Assembly (NCBI GenBank): GCA_946811185.2
Contig: OX328102.1
Span: forward strand, 53,731,619 to 53,795,618
Length of the DNA: 64,000 nt
DNA from: Hippopus hippopus
Lineage: Eukaryota; Mollusca; Bivalvia; Cardiida; Cardiidae
Reading direction: 5' to 3'
Below are positions 56,322-64,000 of the stretch, in pieces. A program made the position numbers and the translations under genes. Every line of letters begins with the position of its first letter. The first letter of the stretch is position 1. The notes below the pieces were generated by a model. It was not told the origin of the DNA. It was given only the letters and a program-made list of their open reading frames with translations, and made no database searches.

Positions 56322-56329
56322 GTTTTATA
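56322..56329 (-). promoter_or_regulatory. TATA box of the 101-aa gene
   Basis: TATAAAACCCAGCG, the same 14 bases as at cassette 1 (54493-54506). A GGCGGAAA on the plus strand near 56371 is only an imperfect E2F match. Confidence 0.6.
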
Positions 56330-56511
56330 CGTTTACAGAGGATTGAAATTTTTAAAGAGCTCGGACCTGGCGGAAAGCACATACATTTTTTCCCATCCTA
56401 CGTTTCATGCTAATATAGCAAAAAAAGTTATGACCCGTTGTATGGGAAAAAATGTAGACAGAACAAGTCTTTGGGGAAAACAGAATGAAGAACTCTATTT
56501 TTTGAACTTTT

Positions 56512-56517
56512 TTTATT
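56512..56517 (-). terminator. Poly(A) signal after the protease gene
   Basis: AATAAA followed by A-rich text about 115 nt past the protease stop. No histone-type stem-loop is present here. Confidence 0.6.
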
Positions 56518-56629
56518 GAACAGAACTGAACAATGAACATATTTACAATAAACATATTTTACAATGACCTGTAAAAAAGACAAAAATGAAATATTCACAA
56601 TGAACTGTTAACAAAAAGAAGATCATTTT

Positions 56630-57130
56630 TCACTGTTTGTAGGGGTTGAGTCTCTGAAATTTCTTGTACAGAATTCCGTAGTGTTGATTAAACCACAATG
56701 ATACATCTCGATCGCTTAGGTGGTATTTCGTTGAGAGGAATTCCTGCTGAAGATATTTCTGTATATTGTATCCTCTAGCAGCAGCATCCAATACAAAGAT
56801 ACAGTAAAGTCCACAAACTTTACCCTGTAGACTCTGAAGAGTTTGTCGATTGTATCTCCACGTTGAAGAATGATTGTCTAAAAAGTTAATGATTTCTGGC
56901 TCAAGTGGTGGTAGCCCATACGAATCAAAGTATAGCACATTGTCATTATTACCAAATATCACTGCCACCCAGTGTTCTCCTGGTCTAATTGATCTCTCTG
57001 TATTCACAATGTAAGCTTTCACATGATTTGGTTTCTGTCGAGGTAACTGGTCTTTTGCACAGACTTTCGCCTGTAGATTTTTTATCCAGGTTCCGTGATC
57101 CAATATGTATTAAATTTCAGAAGTATACAT
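56630..57130 (-). pseudogene. Adenain-like cysteine protease with early in-frame stop
   Basis: Family C5-type protease that matures capsid proteins in adenoviruses and Polintons. Counting from the codon at 57103, the His is in GEHWVAV (about residue 44), the acidic residue in YFDSYG (about 60), a Gln precedes the nucleophile region (about 90-94) and the Cys is in CGLYC (about 97). All core residues are kept and ~157 codons are open. The only ATG in frame upstream is at 57130 (MYTSEI), but a TAA at 57110-57112 stops it at codon 7. No other ATG precedes the His, so the intact frame has no normal start. Either this is a recent point mutation or translation begins by another route. It lies below the 153-aa gene and ends before an AATAAA. 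Confidence 0.85.
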
Positions 57131-57140
57131 CACGTTTTTC

Positions 57141-57602
57141 TTAGTCACTTTCTTCCCAGGATTGTTTTACTTTGTCACACCAGTATTGTAAGTACGACTC
57201 TGTGATTTCAGATAAAATGTTTTGTTTTATATTTTGCCATATTCTGTAGGTTTCCACATAGTCACTGTCATCGAGTTTCATTTCCATTAATTCAGGATAC
57301 CATTTTTCCATGATTTTGTATGGATTTAATTCCATCAAAGCTTTTTCTATGAACATATCCGTATGTTCTTGTCTGTTCTTGAATAAACACAGATCGTGTT
57401 GTATTTGACTGGGGTGATCCACTTGACATCCGTAACACTGGTTGCGAACTTCACTGGCAATAAGATTTTGTAATTCTTCAATCATATGTTTTTCGAAGCT
57501 ATTGTGAATGTCATTTTTCGGAGTAGAGATGCACTTTGGAGTAGAATATTTCACTTTTTCTGCTTCTTCTCTCAGTGATATAGCAAATCTGAGTCCCAAC
57601 AT
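57141..57602 (-). CDS. Polinton CxxC-H-H-C protein, 153 aa
   Basis: A protein of unknown function that I recognise as a regular companion of F54H12.2-type capsid genes. The signature is CYGCQVDHPSQIQHDLC at residues 56-72: C56, C59, H63, H69, C72, a likely zinc site. The rest is mainly charged helix with Trp/Tyr residues. ATG at 57602 lies just 23 nt below the stem-loop that follows the capsid gene. CTATATA at 57611-57617 is too close to the ATG to act as a normal TATA box, so expression may depend on a longer late transcript. Intact. Confidence 0.75.
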   Translation of the reverse strand: MLGLRFAISLREEAEKVKYSTPKCISTPKNDIHNSFEKHMIEELQNLIASEVRNQCYGCQVDHPSQIQHDLCLFKNRQEHTDMFIEKALMELNPYKIMEKWYPELMEMKLDDSDYVETYRIWQNIKQNILSEITESYLQYWCDKVKQSWEESD

Positions 57603-57625
57603 CGTTTTTTCTATATATGCTCTTT

Positions 57626-57641
57626 AGTCCTGAAAAGGACT
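57626..57641 (-). terminator. Histone-type stem-loop after the capsid gene
   Basis: AGTCCT-TTTC-AGGACT, 27 nt past the stop at 57669, preceded by AAAAAAC. No GAAAG at 13 nt; instead AAAGAGC follows directly. Confidence 0.6.
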
Positions 57642-57668
57642 GTTTTTTCTGATGTAATTTTTCCAAAG

Positions 57669-58973
57669 TTAGTAATCTGTGATGGTTTCTCTCAAACTGT
57701 TGATCTCGATCTGATTGTCAAATTCAGCAAAAACAATAACGTTGATCACTGCTGCCAAGGCTTGGGCGAATTGAAGCTCAATTCGAAGACTTCCAGTTTT
57801 TATAGGGTGAAGTTGACCTTCTTCACTGCCTTGATCGGCTGTCAAATCGTAACCCCACAAACAGTATCCACCAGCATAATCTTCTTTGGCAATATCAAAT
57901 GATTTATTGAGTCCGAAGGCTGAGACTGCCTGATACATTGACAAATATGATTTCAAATACAAGCCATTTTCAAAGTCAGGCTCAAAGGGTCTGTTATGAA
58001 TACTGTGACCATTACATGATACATCTATTTTTGACAGATTGAAATGTTGGAAGAAAAATGGATTGGTATCATAACCTCCATTATAACTAGCATTTGTTAC
58101 CATTGCAATGAAAACACGTTTCGGAAGCTGTCCTTGAAACAAATGATCTTCAACTTTAGACTGAAGTCCATTACCAATGGTAAAAGTCTTTACTTCTACT
58201 CTACGGATAGGAATTTTCATGTTTTGCTGAGAAATAATTCGATTTAGATCATTCGCAATAACAGGCAACAATTCGACATTTCGCATATGTAAACTGACTG
58301 TTTCCAATACAATTTTTGCAGCTGGTGCACCAGTACCTCCCGTAAGACAAAAGTTTGATGAAGCTCTGTTTAATCTAAGTCTGATTTCAATACCGTTAGG
58401 TAAATATTTTTCTTGCTGAAATAGATCAAGATGCAATCGTCCGAAAAGCTCTGCAGTTCTGCTTAGTGTGATTACAGCGATTCTTCCTCGTAATCCTTCA
58501 TTATTCCCATCATGGTTGAGTGCTCCGAATTGGCCACTGGTGTCTTCGATCCAAAGTACACCACCTTTCAAAAACGTAGTCTTGCAGTCGGCATTATATG
58601 ACAGAAGATTTTCGATATATGCTCTGTATGGATAGGTGTCTGAATTACTGTTGATTAGTTTATTGTTTAGATACAAATCGATACTGCTAAACATACTGTG
58701 CATGAAATTGTTTACAGGGGCTACATTTGAGCCGGCATCTAAATTGCTGCCATCTGCTTTAACGATTTTGAATTTGATATACAAATACGATTGTGATAAA
58801 TCTGTCCAATGTTCGGTTTGAGGTGGTATGATGAATTCTATCGGTGAATTGTTTGTCAAAGATGATATTGAAAAATGTTCAACCCATTGACTTTCTTGCA
58901 TCGTTGTCAATGTGGGTGGTACAGAAAGAACATCGAGTTCTGATTTACTGCATTCGCAAGATCCACTTTGCAT
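57669..58973 (-). CDS. Major capsid protein (F54H12.2-like, hexon-type)
   Basis: About 434 aa from ATG 58973 (MQSGSCECSK). The reading frame is open 14 codons further up, but that part overlaps the upstream gene and would sit at or above TATATTTG (59004-59011), which is 31 nt above this ATG. It matches the nematode F54H12.2 family, which is encoded next to Polinton integrases and is taken as the double-jelly-roll capsid protein. Family features seen: the N-terminal PPQTEHWTDLSQSYLYIK segment (~50-67), then FMHSMFSSIDLYLN (~85-98), PYRAYIENLLSY (~107-118), a second jelly-roll-like half from ~220, and a C-terminal INVIVFAEFDN segment. The frame is intact end to end. The first residues are Cys/Ser-rich (CECSKSELDVL). 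Confidence 0.85.
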   Translation of the reverse strand: MQSGSCECSKSELDVLSVPPTLTTMQESQWVEHFSISSLTNNSPIEFIIPPQTEHWTDLSQSYLYIKFKIVKADGSNLDAGSNVAPVNNFMHSMFSSIDLYLNNKLINSNSDTYPYRAYIENLLSYNADCKTTFLKGGVLWIEDTSGQFGALNHDGNNEGLRGRIAVITLSRTAELFGRLHLDLFQQEKYLPNGIEIRLRLNRASSNFCLTGGTGAPAAKIVLETVSLHMRNVELLPVIANDLNRIISQQNMKIPIRRVEVKTFTIGNGLQSKVEDHLFQGQLPKRVFIAMVTNASYNGGYDTNPFFFQHFNLSKIDVSCNGHSIHNRPFEPDFENGLYLKSYLSMYQAVSAFGLNKSFDIAKEDYAGGYCLWGYDLTADQGSEEGQLHPIKTGSLRIELQFAQALAAVINVIVFAEFDNQIEINSLRETITDY

Positions 58974-58998
58974 TATTTTCAAAAAAAGATTTTTTCTC

Positions 58999-59379
58999 TC
59001 AATCAAATATATCAAGAGGTCTCGGTCTAGTGTAATGATTTCTTTGTCTTTTATTAATAATCTTACCCCTGTGAGATCGAGAAGATAAATGACTTGTCTT
59101 TTGTGATTTTCGTTTATTTATCCCAGGTATTAACTGTTGCGCTAAAATATGAACATATTGTTTTCCCCGCGAGACTGCAACTTTTTTGGGGTTTTTACCA
59201 CGTAAAAGGATATCTTCTGCTGCACGTATTCCTTGTTTGATTCCTTCTTTTTTTATAGCATTAAAACCAGATTTGACCAAGGGTTTAAGCAATGGTGTCA
59301 CTGTTTTAAGTGCTGATCTAAATAGGGAACCTAATCCATACCCATACTGATCTTTTATGCCACGATAAACTGGTAGCAT
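58999..59379 (-). CDS. Basic pVI-like minor capsid protein, 126 aa
   Basis: Starts at ATG 59379; starts MLPVYRGIKDQYGYGLGSLF, a pattern I associate with a small protein next to capsid genes in Polintons and related viruses. Residues ~17-60 can form an amphipathic helix (FRSALKTVTPLLKPLVKSGF) as in adenovirus pVI, which disrupts membranes and links hexons. The C-terminal third is Lys/Arg/His-rich. YGLGS-L may contain a protease site. The assignment to pVI is by position and character, not by proven homology. Its end overlaps the open frame upstream of the capsid start. Confidence 0.6.
   Translation of the reverse strand: MLPVYRGIKDQYGYGLGSLFRSALKTVTPLLKPLVKSGFNAIKKEGIKQGIRAAEDILLRGKNPKKVAVSRGKQYVHILAQQLIPGINKRKSQKTSHLSSRSHRGKIINKRQRNHYTRPRPLDIFD
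59004..59011 (-). promoter_or_regulatory. Late-type TATA box of the capsid gene
   Basis: GATATATTTG 31 nt above ATG 58973, a spacing close to that at the 106-aa gene (37 nt). A 5' leader of only a few nt is implied. Confidence 0.45.
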
Positions 59380-59426
59380 TTTTTGTCAATGTATCAGTTT
59401 AATTATTTCAAAATATCAAATGTTTT

Positions 59427-60324
59427 TTATTTTTTCTGTCTGAAATGTAACTTGACGATTGTCTTACCAGTAATGAAATGAAACGATATGCCAGAATCCC
59501 CTGTTATTTGAATGTAAATAGTATCGAAATCAGATTTCGAAACGGGGATATAATGCGGTAATGTAATATCATGGTTGATATGTTGGGTTTCATAATTATT
59601 TTCAAACTGATTCGGTTGGTTTGAACGGTAAAACACGAAGTATGGGAGCAAATGTATCACCCACTATAGTGTGTTCGGCAATATCTGAATAAACAAACAG
59701 ATGGTTGTAGCCAGCATCGATGTTAGGACTGTATTTAAATGCATTTAAAAATCTTCTACCCGGATAAATCGCCTCGTTTTGAAATTCTGGCGATCCTCCC
59801 AGTTTTAAAAACAGCGATGAGTGGAATTTGATTCCGGTTTTTGTAATATTTCTGATTGCAAGTTTCGGACGTTTGGATGAGGTTGAATAGCTAATAGACA
59901 GTAGCATTGAATTCTTTTGAAGGATACCCGATAGGTTATTTTGAACCAAATCATCGATCACCTCTATAATATGCTTTGGTGAAGTGTAACTACCCGGTGG
60001 AAAGGTAAATAGAATTGACCATTTTTCTGCTCTACCTTTATCGTCTCGCCTTAATACAGATATCTCCATATTATCTCTTTTTTTATCTACCGCTGCTACT
60101 GCATTGTATAAAGCGTTATCTGCAGTTATAATTTCGAACTTTGCTTCTTGTTCATTTACGTTTAAAGACTGAGAGGGGGTAATAAGTTGAACTAATGCAA
60201 CTTCCCAATTTTCCCTATCAATATGAACTGTCTTTGGTAAATGAACTTTAAAACAGCACTGTGTGTTGCTCGGATAAAGGTTTATGGAAATATCGCTAGG
60301 TAGAGTAACATAAAACGAATTCAT
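59427..60324 (-). pseudogene. Penton-like minor capsid protein, frameshifted
   Basis: Two overlapping frames, 59602-60324 (240 codons) and one ending at 59427, together cover one protein. The N-terminus (MNSFYVTLPSDISINLYPSN) and the C-terminus (ending GKTIVKLHFRQKK) are both typical of the single-jelly-roll penton of Polintons and adintoviruses. The break is a one-base length change somewhere in 59602-59645, near residue 235. The frame ends at 59602 with the stop TGA. Reading before and after is otherwise clean, so the lesion is recent, or a sequencing error. Penton forms the vertices of the icosahedral shell in relatives. ATG 60324 lies 13 nt below the previous gene's stop. Confidence 0.7.
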
Positions 60325-60336
60325 TTTTTTAATATT

Positions 60337-60642
60337 TTATTTTTTACTGTCAATGAAATCAAGTCCTGGTTGTTTTTGTTCTGTCTTTGTGAATTTTAAC
60401 CCCGGAGATGGGAGAATATATCCGAGTGAACTACTTAACAGTATCAACCACAATTCACGATCCTGACTTTGAATACTTAAATGTACTATGGAGGTTGCAA
60501 TAATTGCGTAAATGACTATTATCTGTGAAATATATGTAAACTGGTTCTTTGGAACACGATTTCCACAGCAGCTGTAATTTTTAGTACTAACACTATCGAC
60601 ACTTTCTGTCGCGCACTCAATGTTTGACTGTAAATTCATCAT
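60337..60642 (-). CDS. Small membrane protein with two predicted helices, 101 aa
   Basis: Residues ~35-57 (YISQIIVIYAIIATSIVHLSI) and ~64-80 (LWLILLSSSLGYILPSPG) are hydrophobic and close together, making a short hairpin in the membrane; N- and C-termini are polar. SSLGYILPSPGLKF is a signature I have seen in a small conserved protein of F54H12.2-type elements. Role unknown; could be a capsid-associated membrane or entry-related factor. Two adjacent ATGs (60642, 60639). Confidence 0.7.
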   Translation of the reverse strand: MMNLQSNIECATESVDSVSTKNYSCCGNRVPKNQFTYISQIIVIYAIIATSIVHLSIQSQDRELWLILLSSSLGYILPSPGLKFTKTEQKQPGLDFIDSKK

Positions 60643-60655
60643 AAATGTACTGTCT

Positions 60656-60722
60656 TTTTATAAGATTTTTTATTATAAGATTTTTTTATCTATAAGATTT
60701 TTTATCTATAAGATTTTTTTCC
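60656..60722. repeat. TATAAGATTTTTT tandem repeat
   Basis: Four diverged ~17 bp units, reading AAAAAATCTTATAGAT on the minus strand. The integrase stop lies inside the array, and TATAAAAA at its lower edge is 13 nt above the membrane-protein ATG. Confidence 0.8.
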
Positions 60723-61828
60723 CTTCAAAGACACCAAATGGGATTCTGGTATCCAACTTTGAAATTTTTTTGGATAGCCTTTCCAATTGACTTTTATTTC
60801 TTTGATTAATTTTTTGCCCTCACGCCTTGTACGTCTATCAAGAACTGAATCAATTTCATAGACTTCATCATCTTTTATTAATTGAAGTTCGTATTCATAA
60901 TAAGTTCCCAAAATTTGTTCACCCTGTAAATCTTTTATTTTATAGGTGATAGGTGAAAATGTCTTGTTAACATGAGTGATTTCAAATATTTCTTGCGTCC
61001 AATTTGGTAAATAGCCCTTATCAAATGTACGTTTTGTTTTATTGATCCGAACACGATCTCCAATTTTGAATTTTGGCTTTTTCGTCATAGCGATTGTTGA
61101 TAATCGAGGATACAGATTTTTCGAAACCTCTGCCTCATTTGATTTTGTTACCATTGCAGGAGATGTTTTAATACTTCTGTGATTGTAATTCTGAACTAAA
61201 GAATTCAGTACGTCAATGTAACGTCTTGTTTTCTTGTACGTAAAGTATTTCCACATTCTCGTTTTTAAAGTTCGTTGAAATCTTTCAACAAGGCTTGCTT
61301 TTGTCTCTGGATTTTCGGTGGTGAAAAAATGAATCTGACTCTTTTCAAGTATTGTTGAAACAGTTTGTTTTTAAATTCCGAACCTTTATCTGTTTGAAGT
61401 GCCAAAGGTTTTCGTTTTGATTTCTGAACAATAGATTGAAATGCTTGAATCAAAGTTTTTCCCATTTTATTTGGAATAGGGACAACCAATGAAAATCTTG
61501 AAAACACGTCGATTACACAAAGTAAATATTTCTTGTTATCATTTTGTTTTGCTAAATGTTGCATATTGGCCAAATCAGCTTGCCATTGATAATCTATACC
61601 ACTTACAATAGTTTTTCGTCTTTTGAAACGTCGACGGATTGGTTTGTGTAAGGTATAGGTGGATTCACCTCGTAACCACTCTTGAACATCTTTGTATCTT
61701 ATTCCTTTCAAAACAGATTTTGCAGCGTGATACAACTGCTTTATTCCAGTAAATGCGACAGTACTTTTGGGATCATAAAATAACTTTCTTAACACGTAAT
61801 CAAGTTTAGGCTTTACCAGGACTCCCAT
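60702..61828 (-). pseudogene. Retroviral-type integrase with chromodomain, frameshifted
   Basis: Joins element DNA to the genome. The first frame (61265-61828) has the N-terminal domain (DYVLRKLFYDPKS...), the first catalytic Asp at D85 (QWQADL) and the second at D147 (LQTDKGSEF). Near residue 168 the frame is lost at a run of six A on the plus strand (61324-61329). The second frame continues with the catalytic Glu region, then MWKYFTYKKTRRY, the RVRINKTKRTF SH3-like part and a C-terminal chromodomain (VLDRRTRREGKKLIKEIKVN, WKGYP, FQSWIP). The D-D-E spacing is normal across the break. It resembles C. elegans F54H12.3. The break is in a homopolymer, so an assembly error is possible. Its first codons overlap the end of the 294-aa gene by 16 bases. 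Confidence 0.9.
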
Positions 61829-62697
61829 GACTGAGCCGTTTTACGACTAGGGGTCTTTTTTATAGATTCTGGTGGAGTTAACAACTCTTTAGTATAGAAT
61901 TGCTTCAGTCTTTCTCTTTCTTCAGGTTTCATGTATGGAGTTTTCATGTATGGAGTTTTCATCGTAGATTTTTTAACACTTTTTGCAGTCGATTTCCTTG
62001 CAGTTTTTTGTACACTTTTTGGTGTGTGAAATAAGTAATCAGACTCACCAGGGGATTCTTCATCTTCACTCAGCGGCTTATCATAAGCTTTATCATAAGT
62101 TTTATGCATCCACCTCCATCTGGTTGGATTGCCAATGACTTCTTGCGGAATATTACTTTCATGTAATGCCTTTGAAAAAGTTTTCCAGCCTTTGGGTTCA
62201 ACACCTTTTCTTTGACGTATTACATCATTGATAAGATCGATGATATTGGAACCATGAAGGCGTCCGCCTTTATATGACACAACTCCTTGTTCATCCCAAG
62301 TTAAATTATTGTTATCTTTTATCATATTCAAAAGTAACTCGGCTTTTCTTTTCATGGTTTTTGGTACACTTTGCAAAATTTGATCATGCAAGGTAACAGA
62401 TGTTGATTTCTGTACACTATCATCACTTTTTGTCGTTGAAAGTAAATTGTTCAAAGTCGGTCTTGCTTTTTGAAGAGAATTTTGTAACTTAAACAAAGTT
62501 TCACCATACTTTTGAGCTTTTTCCGATTCTGATAAATTGGTGTTTTGTAAAATATGACCCATGTCCTGTTGAAGATGTACTACATCTACAACTTGTGGAT
62601 TGGGTGGTAAACGAGGTCTTTGAGCTTGTTCGGCTTTCAATCGATTCATATTTTCTAAGGTTTGGTAAGGCACAATAACCATTTTTTTAACAGACAT
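61813..62697 (-). CDS. Conserved Polinton protein of unknown function, 294 aa
   Basis: Begins MSVKKMVIVPYQTLENMNRL, a start I associate with a protein often found beside Polinton integrases. Residues ~40-90 form a charged helix (QQDMGHILQNTNLSESEKAQKY). The middle has SVPKTMKRKAELLLNMI and an LHGSNIIDLINDVIRQRK segment, the most conserved-looking part. From ~225 the tail is Lys/Ser/Thr-rich with a duplicated MKTPY unit (TMKTPYMKTPYMKPEE). SPGE and TPxS motifs suggest phosphorylation. Probably structural or DNA-associated. Intact. Confidence 0.75.
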   Translation of the reverse strand: MSVKKMVIVPYQTLENMNRLKAEQAQRPRLPPNPQVVDVVHLQQDMGHILQNTNLSESEKAQKYGETLFKLQNSLQKARPTLNNLLSTTKSDDSVQKSTSVTLHDQILQSVPKTMKRKAELLLNMIKDNNNLTWDEQGVVSYKGGRLHGSNIIDLINDVIRQRKGVEPKGWKTFSKALHESNIPQEVIGNPTRWRWMHKTYDKAYDKPLSEDEESPGESDYLFHTPKSVQKTARKSTAKSVKKSTMKTPYMKTPYMKPEERERLKQFYTKELLTPPESIKKTPSRKTAQSWESW

Positions 62698-62707
62698 AAT
62701 TATAAAA

Positions 62708-63031
62708 TTACAAGGCGTTAAGAGCTCCTCCTATTCCTCCGATAACGGCTTTTCCTAACAATGGTAATAATGCAGGACCAAGCAATTGAAGAAATCCACC
62801 TTTTTGATTTAATATTTGTTTTTTATTTTTTACTGAGACTGATTTCGAAGCTAAACGTCTGAGATGCTGCCTACTTGAATACAATTTCTTCTTCTGAGGT
62901 GATGATAAATGTACATTGCCTTTTAAAACATTATGACAGCATTCCGATATGCATTTTATCACTTCAGGCGACGAATCTTTTACAAGTTTTTTACGTGCTT
63001 TTTGTTTAGCCTGTATCATGGCCATAACCAT
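62708..63031 (-). CDS. pX-like core/penetration protein, 107 aa
   Basis: Lys-rich N-terminal half with a Cys pair (ISECCHNVLKGN at ~29-40), a basic region (KKKLYSSRQHLRRLASKSVS) and a hydrophobic glycine-rich C-terminus after QKGGFLQLLGPALLPLLGKA. This layout is that of the late pX-like protein in Polintons and adintoviruses. The GG-F step may be a protease processing site. Candidate role: DNA condensation plus membrane activity. Initiation at ATG 63031 is followed by two more in-frame ATGs within five codons. Confidence 0.7.
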   Translation of the reverse strand: MVMAMIQAKQKARKKLVKDSSPEVIKCISECCHNVLKGNVHLSSPQKKKLYSSRQHLRRLASKSVSVKNKKQILNQKGGFLQLLGPALLPLLGKAVIGGIGGALNAL

Positions 63032-63045
63032 TGAACCATGTTTTT

Positions 63046-63117
63046 TTAATCAGAGGTGTTTTCTTCTTCATGTTGACTTGATCTCGATTTAGGATTAAAT
63101 GATAATACAAGTTCCAT
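63046..63117 (-). CDS. Very short frame, 23 codons
   Basis: ATG to TAA (MELVLSFNPKSRSSQHEEEN...) between two Polinton genes, 12 bases below TATAAATG. Too short to judge; it may be leader sequence of the pX-like gene. Confidence 0.2.
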   Translation of the reverse strand: MELVLSFNPKSRSSQHEEENTSD

Positions 63118-63178
63118 GTCACTAACATTTATAGCTAATGTAATGTTTTTTGTAGACAAAATTTGTTGTTAAAATTTC

Positions 63179-64000
63179 TTAAGAAAACTGTGAATAGAGA
63201 TCGCCGGCTAATGTAGTGGCTGTAGATAAAGATGAATCCACGGGAACAGATCTTCCTTTCCCAAGGTGGAGCACCTCATTTTTGTCGTCAAGATTATATC
63301 TCCCTGTATCAAGGTTGTGTTTCACCATATCATAAAACATTCGTTTATATTTTTTTAACCCTTTTTTATGTTTAGCTAATGTCTTTGGAGACCACGTGCT
63401 GGAGGGGATTTCTTGAAACGATAATTTTTTACCTGGTAATATGAATCTTGAATACTTTCTGTCGTAATCCTGCAGTTTTTTTCTCATTCTTTCCTCTTCG
63501 GATTTCGGATACTGTTGATGTTCTGAAATGTTGCTTCCTACAGAACTTCGTTTTCGGGTAGTAACAAATCTTTCATCAATCGTAATTGGGGCATGCTTCT
63601 TTGGTGGTGAATTCTTCTTCTTTGGAGATTTTTTCTTTGCTGGAGCACGCTTTCTTGGAGTACGCTTTTTCGGAGATTTCTTCTTTCTTGGAGACTTCTT
63701 CTTTTGCGGAGACTTCTTTTTTTGCGGAGCACGCTTTCGTGCAACACGTTTTCGAGTTTGTCTTTCAGCTCCAAATTTTCTGATGGTTTTTGTTCCATCC
63801 CATCTCAACAAACTTCTGATAATAACGCCACCTAGAAATCCACCCCCTCCAGGTTTTAAAATGATTTTACGTTTACTTTCCTCATCTATGGACGGATCTG
63901 CTAACTGTTCAATATCTGATCTATGTTTTGTCATGTACGTTATGGTTTGTTTTGGTAATTTGATTTTATTTTCGATGATGTTTTGCGCAGCCAATGTAAA
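63179..64000 (-). CDS. Lys/Ser/Pro-rich core-like protein, 5' part cut by window edge
   Basis: The frame is open to position 64000; the first ATG inside the window starts MTKHRSDIEQLADPS at about 63934. That part, through KIILKPGGGGFLGG, resembles the GG-F part of the pX-like protein next door. It is followed (~80-136) by repeated KKKSP, KKRTP and KRAP units like the tail of histone H1 or adenovirus core proteins, then a less basic C-terminal half (LSFQEIPSSTWSPKTLAK). Likely a DNA-packaging protein. No closer assignment is possible without the missing start. Confidence 0.6.
   Translation of the reverse strand, partial: FTLAAQNIIENKIKLPKQTITYMTKHRSDIEQLADPSIDEESKRKIILKPGGGGFLGGVIIRSLLRWDGTKTIRKFGAERQTRKRVARKRAPQKKKSPQKKKSPRKKKSPKKRTPRKRAPAKKKSPKKKNSPPKKHAPITIDERFVTTRKRSSVGSNISEHQQYPKSEEERMRKKLQDYDRKYSRFILPGKKLSFQEIPSSTWSPKTLAKHKKGLKKYKRMFYDMVKHNLDTGRYNLDDKNEVLHLGKGRSVPVDSSLSTATTLAGDLYSQFS

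Larger units (their letters stand above)
53687..64000 (-). mobile_element. Maverick/Polinton (adintovirus-like) element, right side cut by window
   Basis: A block of about a dozen minus-strand genes includes integrase with chromodomain, adenain-like protease, F54H12.2-type major capsid protein, penton-like protein and pX/pVI-like proteins, the defining set of this class. No protein-primed polymerase B or FtsK/HerA-type ATPase is found, so the element must continue past 64000. The left edge is set at the first of three GAGTTGGACTTAGAC repeats, where SINE-bearing host DNA stops; the exact terminus and its 6-bp target duplication cannot be seen. Three genes carry breaks, so this copy is probably inactive or complemented. 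Confidence 0.9.

Noticed and set aside
57611..57617. TATATAG as the promoter of the 153-aa gene
   Set aside because: It is only 9 nt above the ATG, so a start 25-30 nt downstream would fall inside the coding region.

Overview
The window is animal nuclear DNA, most likely from a bivalve mollusc. The evidence is one metabotropic glutamate receptor exon with a normal GT splice donor, AT-rich intergenic DNA, tRNA-derived SINEs and very dense short palindromic non-autonomous transposons. The repeat style resembles what I recall of the zebra mussel, Dreissena polymorpha; that species guess is inference.

Layout: (1) 892-2272, minus strand, is the first coding exon of a group II-like mGluR; the other exons are not in the window. 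(2) From about 2.3 to 53.6 kb I see no convincing host gene. This stretch is a mosaic of repeat families, named here for use below. Family A: ~265 bp, outer ends with AGCCATGCTCTG, GC-rich inner palindrome. Family B: ~262 bp, two palindromic halves, ends GGCCTGCAACACG. Family C: ~210 bp, ends TTAACCCTTA/TAAGGGTTAA, inner hairpin AGACTGCACAG. Family D: ~210-235 bp, inner hairpin of GAGAAAATGCTGG and its complement. Family F: ~105-110 bp units that occur as tandem dimers. Family G: ends with GGCCTTTA. There are also several tRNA-derived SINE types, two ~910 bp hAT-like foldback elements with exact 8-bp target duplications, a dead Tc1/mariner element, a dead LINE reverse transcriptase and a 720-bp 20-mer minisatellite. 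Several of these are nested in one another.

(3) From ~53.69 kb to the right edge lies most of one Maverick/Polinton (adintovirus-like) element, transcribed on the minus strand. Reading in that direction (right to left): Lys/Ser/Pro-rich core-like protein, pX-like protein, a 294-aa element protein, retroviral-type integrase with chromodomain (frameshifted), a two-helix membrane protein, penton-like protein (frameshifted), a pVI-like basic protein, the double-jelly-roll-type major capsid protein (F54H12.2 family), a CxxC-H-H-C protein, adenain-like protease (early in-frame stop), then three small genes. The protein-primed DNA polymerase and packaging ATPase expected for this class are not in the window and would lie past 64,000.

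The most striking feature is the control region of the Polinton. Two small-gene cassettes have promoters with E2F, CRE/ATF and TATA motifs at identical spacing. Three small genes end in a 16-nt stem-loop that looks like the histone mRNA 3' end (6-bp stem, UUUC loop), followed by an ACCA-type flank and a purine element GAAAG exactly 13 nt downstream. The stems covary while the loop is constant. I infer an element that may tie its early genes to S phase from both ends of the mRNA. Transcript data would decide this.
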